Of a stretch of 64,000 bases of DNA, positions 63,390 to 64,000 are shown piece by piece. The stretch covers positions 62,001 to 126,000 of the forward strand of contig JAEUUA010000018.1 in NCBI GenBank assembly GCA_016787755.1, given 5' to 3'. Position 1 is the first letter of the stretch. Each line of letters begins with the position of its first letter. This DNA is from Cyclobacteriaceae bacterium. GTDB lineage: Bacteria; Bacteroidota; Bacteroidia; Cytophagales; Cyclobacteriaceae. The translations under genes were made by a program, and so were the position numbers. The notes under the pieces were generated by a model, which was not told the origin of the DNA, made no database searches, and was given only the letters and a program-made list of their open reading frames with translations.

Positions 63390-64000
63390 ATGAAGAAAAG
63401 ACTACTTATTACAAGTATTTTACTCATAACGACCCTCAGCCTTATGGCACAGGAAAAAATCGTTAGCGGTACAGTAACAGAACAATCTACCGGGTCGCCA
63501 CTACCTGGAGTTAACGTAAGTGTAAAGGGTACCTCAACGGGAACTCAAACAGATGCCTCGGGGCAATTTCGTTTAAGCGTACCCTCCTCAATCAATTCCC
63601 TCACGTTCTCCTCCGTGGGATACAAATTGCAAGATGTTTCAATCCCCGCTTCGGGCGTTATTACAGTAGCCATGGAAGAGCAAGTCAATGAATTGGCAGA
63701 GATTGTTGTATCGGTGGGTCGAGGCTCAAACCGCACCATTACCGACACCCCGCTTCCCATTGATAATTTCTCGGCAGAGGAATTAAAAACTTCTGGGCAA
63801 GTATCGTTTGACAAAGCACTTCAATACCGGGTTCCTTCCTTTAATACAGTGAACACACCGGTGAACGATGCTACCTCGCTTTTTGACCCGTATGAAATTC
63901 GTAATCTAGGCCCCAGCCGTACGCTAATCCTGATTAATGGCAAGCGTAAAAACCTTACCTCCTTAGTCTATACTCAAACAGGCCCTGGCCGAGGTGAGAC
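63390..64000 (+). CDS. TonB-dependent receptor (partial, cut by right edge)
   Basis: The frame opens at ATG 63390 and runs off the right edge after 203 codons. Signal peptide MKKRLLITSILLITTLSLMAQ is followed by a carboxypeptidase-regulatory-like domain (VSGTVTEQSTGSPLPGVNVSVKGT, TDASGQFRLSVP, VGYKLQD). A plug-domain start follows: LPIDNFSAEELKTSG, then RNLGPSRTLILINGKRK. It is an outer-membrane importer energised by TonB. The plug looks like the general TonB-receptor group rather than a SusC protein. The substrate cannot be inferred. Confidence 0.9.
   Translation, partial: MKKRLLITSILLITTLSLMAQEKIVSGTVTEQSTGSPLPGVNVSVKGTSTGTQTDASGQFRLSVPSSINSLTFSSVGYKLQDVSIPASGVITVAMEEQVNELAEIVVSVGRGSNRTITDTPLPIDNFSAEELKTSGQVSFDKALQYRVPSFNTVNTPVNDATSLFDPYEIRNLGPSRTLILINGKRKNLTSLVYTQTGPGRGE

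Overview
This window looks like a chromosomal segment of a member of the Bacteroidota, most likely order Cytophagales. Several features point there. Promoter -7 elements have the TAnnTTTG form, and Shine-Dalgarno sequences are weak or absent. There are FKBP-type prolyl-isomerase lipoproteins, a zinc metalloprotease of the large Bacteroidota type, a TonB-dependent receptor with a carboxypeptidase-regulatory-like N-terminus, and MASE1 histidine kinases. atpD-atpC also stands apart from other ATP synthase genes. I saw no rRNA, tRNA, CRISPR array, insertion sequence or prophage. Coding density is high and the content is mostly housekeeping.

Layout. 1-3885 (minus): a compact run of nrnA-like DHH phosphoesterase, two FKBP lipoproteins, rdgB and udk, then the start of a further gene cut by the left edge. 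4060-7513 (plus): ndk, a 21-bp tandem repeat and gcvP. 7608-9248: MASE1 histidine kinase. 9343-14176 (minus): M28 peptidase, two paralogous alpha/beta hydrolases and an acyl-CoA synthetase. 14481-18972: L-serine dehydratase, a membrane protein, uracil phosphoribosyltransferase, an M42-like aminopeptidase and a GH109-like oxidoreductase-fold protein. 19007-25999: DUF3857 protein, SemiSWEET, pirin, TPR histidine kinase, hemolysin III and a small CsbD-like protein. 26119-30431: zinc metalloprotease, 2-hydroxyacid dehydrogenase, DinB-like protein.

30551-40768 is enriched in sugar chemistry at the cell envelope. It has two Gfo/Idh/MocA oxidoreductases with twin-arginine leaders, a twin-arginine TIM-barrel isomerase, a lipoprotein TIM-barrel isomerase and a GH2 glycosidase. 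A second MASE1 kinase, a VOC protein and an EF-hand membrane protein lie among them. 40842-44915 holds core genes: hpt, adk, obg, then grpE-dnaJ. 45077-51702 has a secreted beta-rich protein, an ABC-2 export pair, an NtrY-like kinase and atpD-atpC. 51769-54888 holds envelope proteins of unknown role. 54948-61826 carries an RluA-type synthase, a class A beta-lactamase-like lipoprotein, prfC, an aldo/keto reductase and dnaK. The window ends with aspartate kinase and the start of a TonB-dependent receptor.

The observations most worth a second look are these. The DnaJ zinc domain keeps only two of the four usual CxxCxGxG motifs, apparently the Zn2 pair. A shared -24/-12-like element lies upstream of both grpE-dnaJ and dnaK. 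The Tat-exported oxidoreductase/isomerase set could be a periplasmic keto-sugar pathway. The serine hydrolase lipoprotein has a complete class A beta-lactamase motif set. The 21-bp repeat array before gcvP is open in frame with it.
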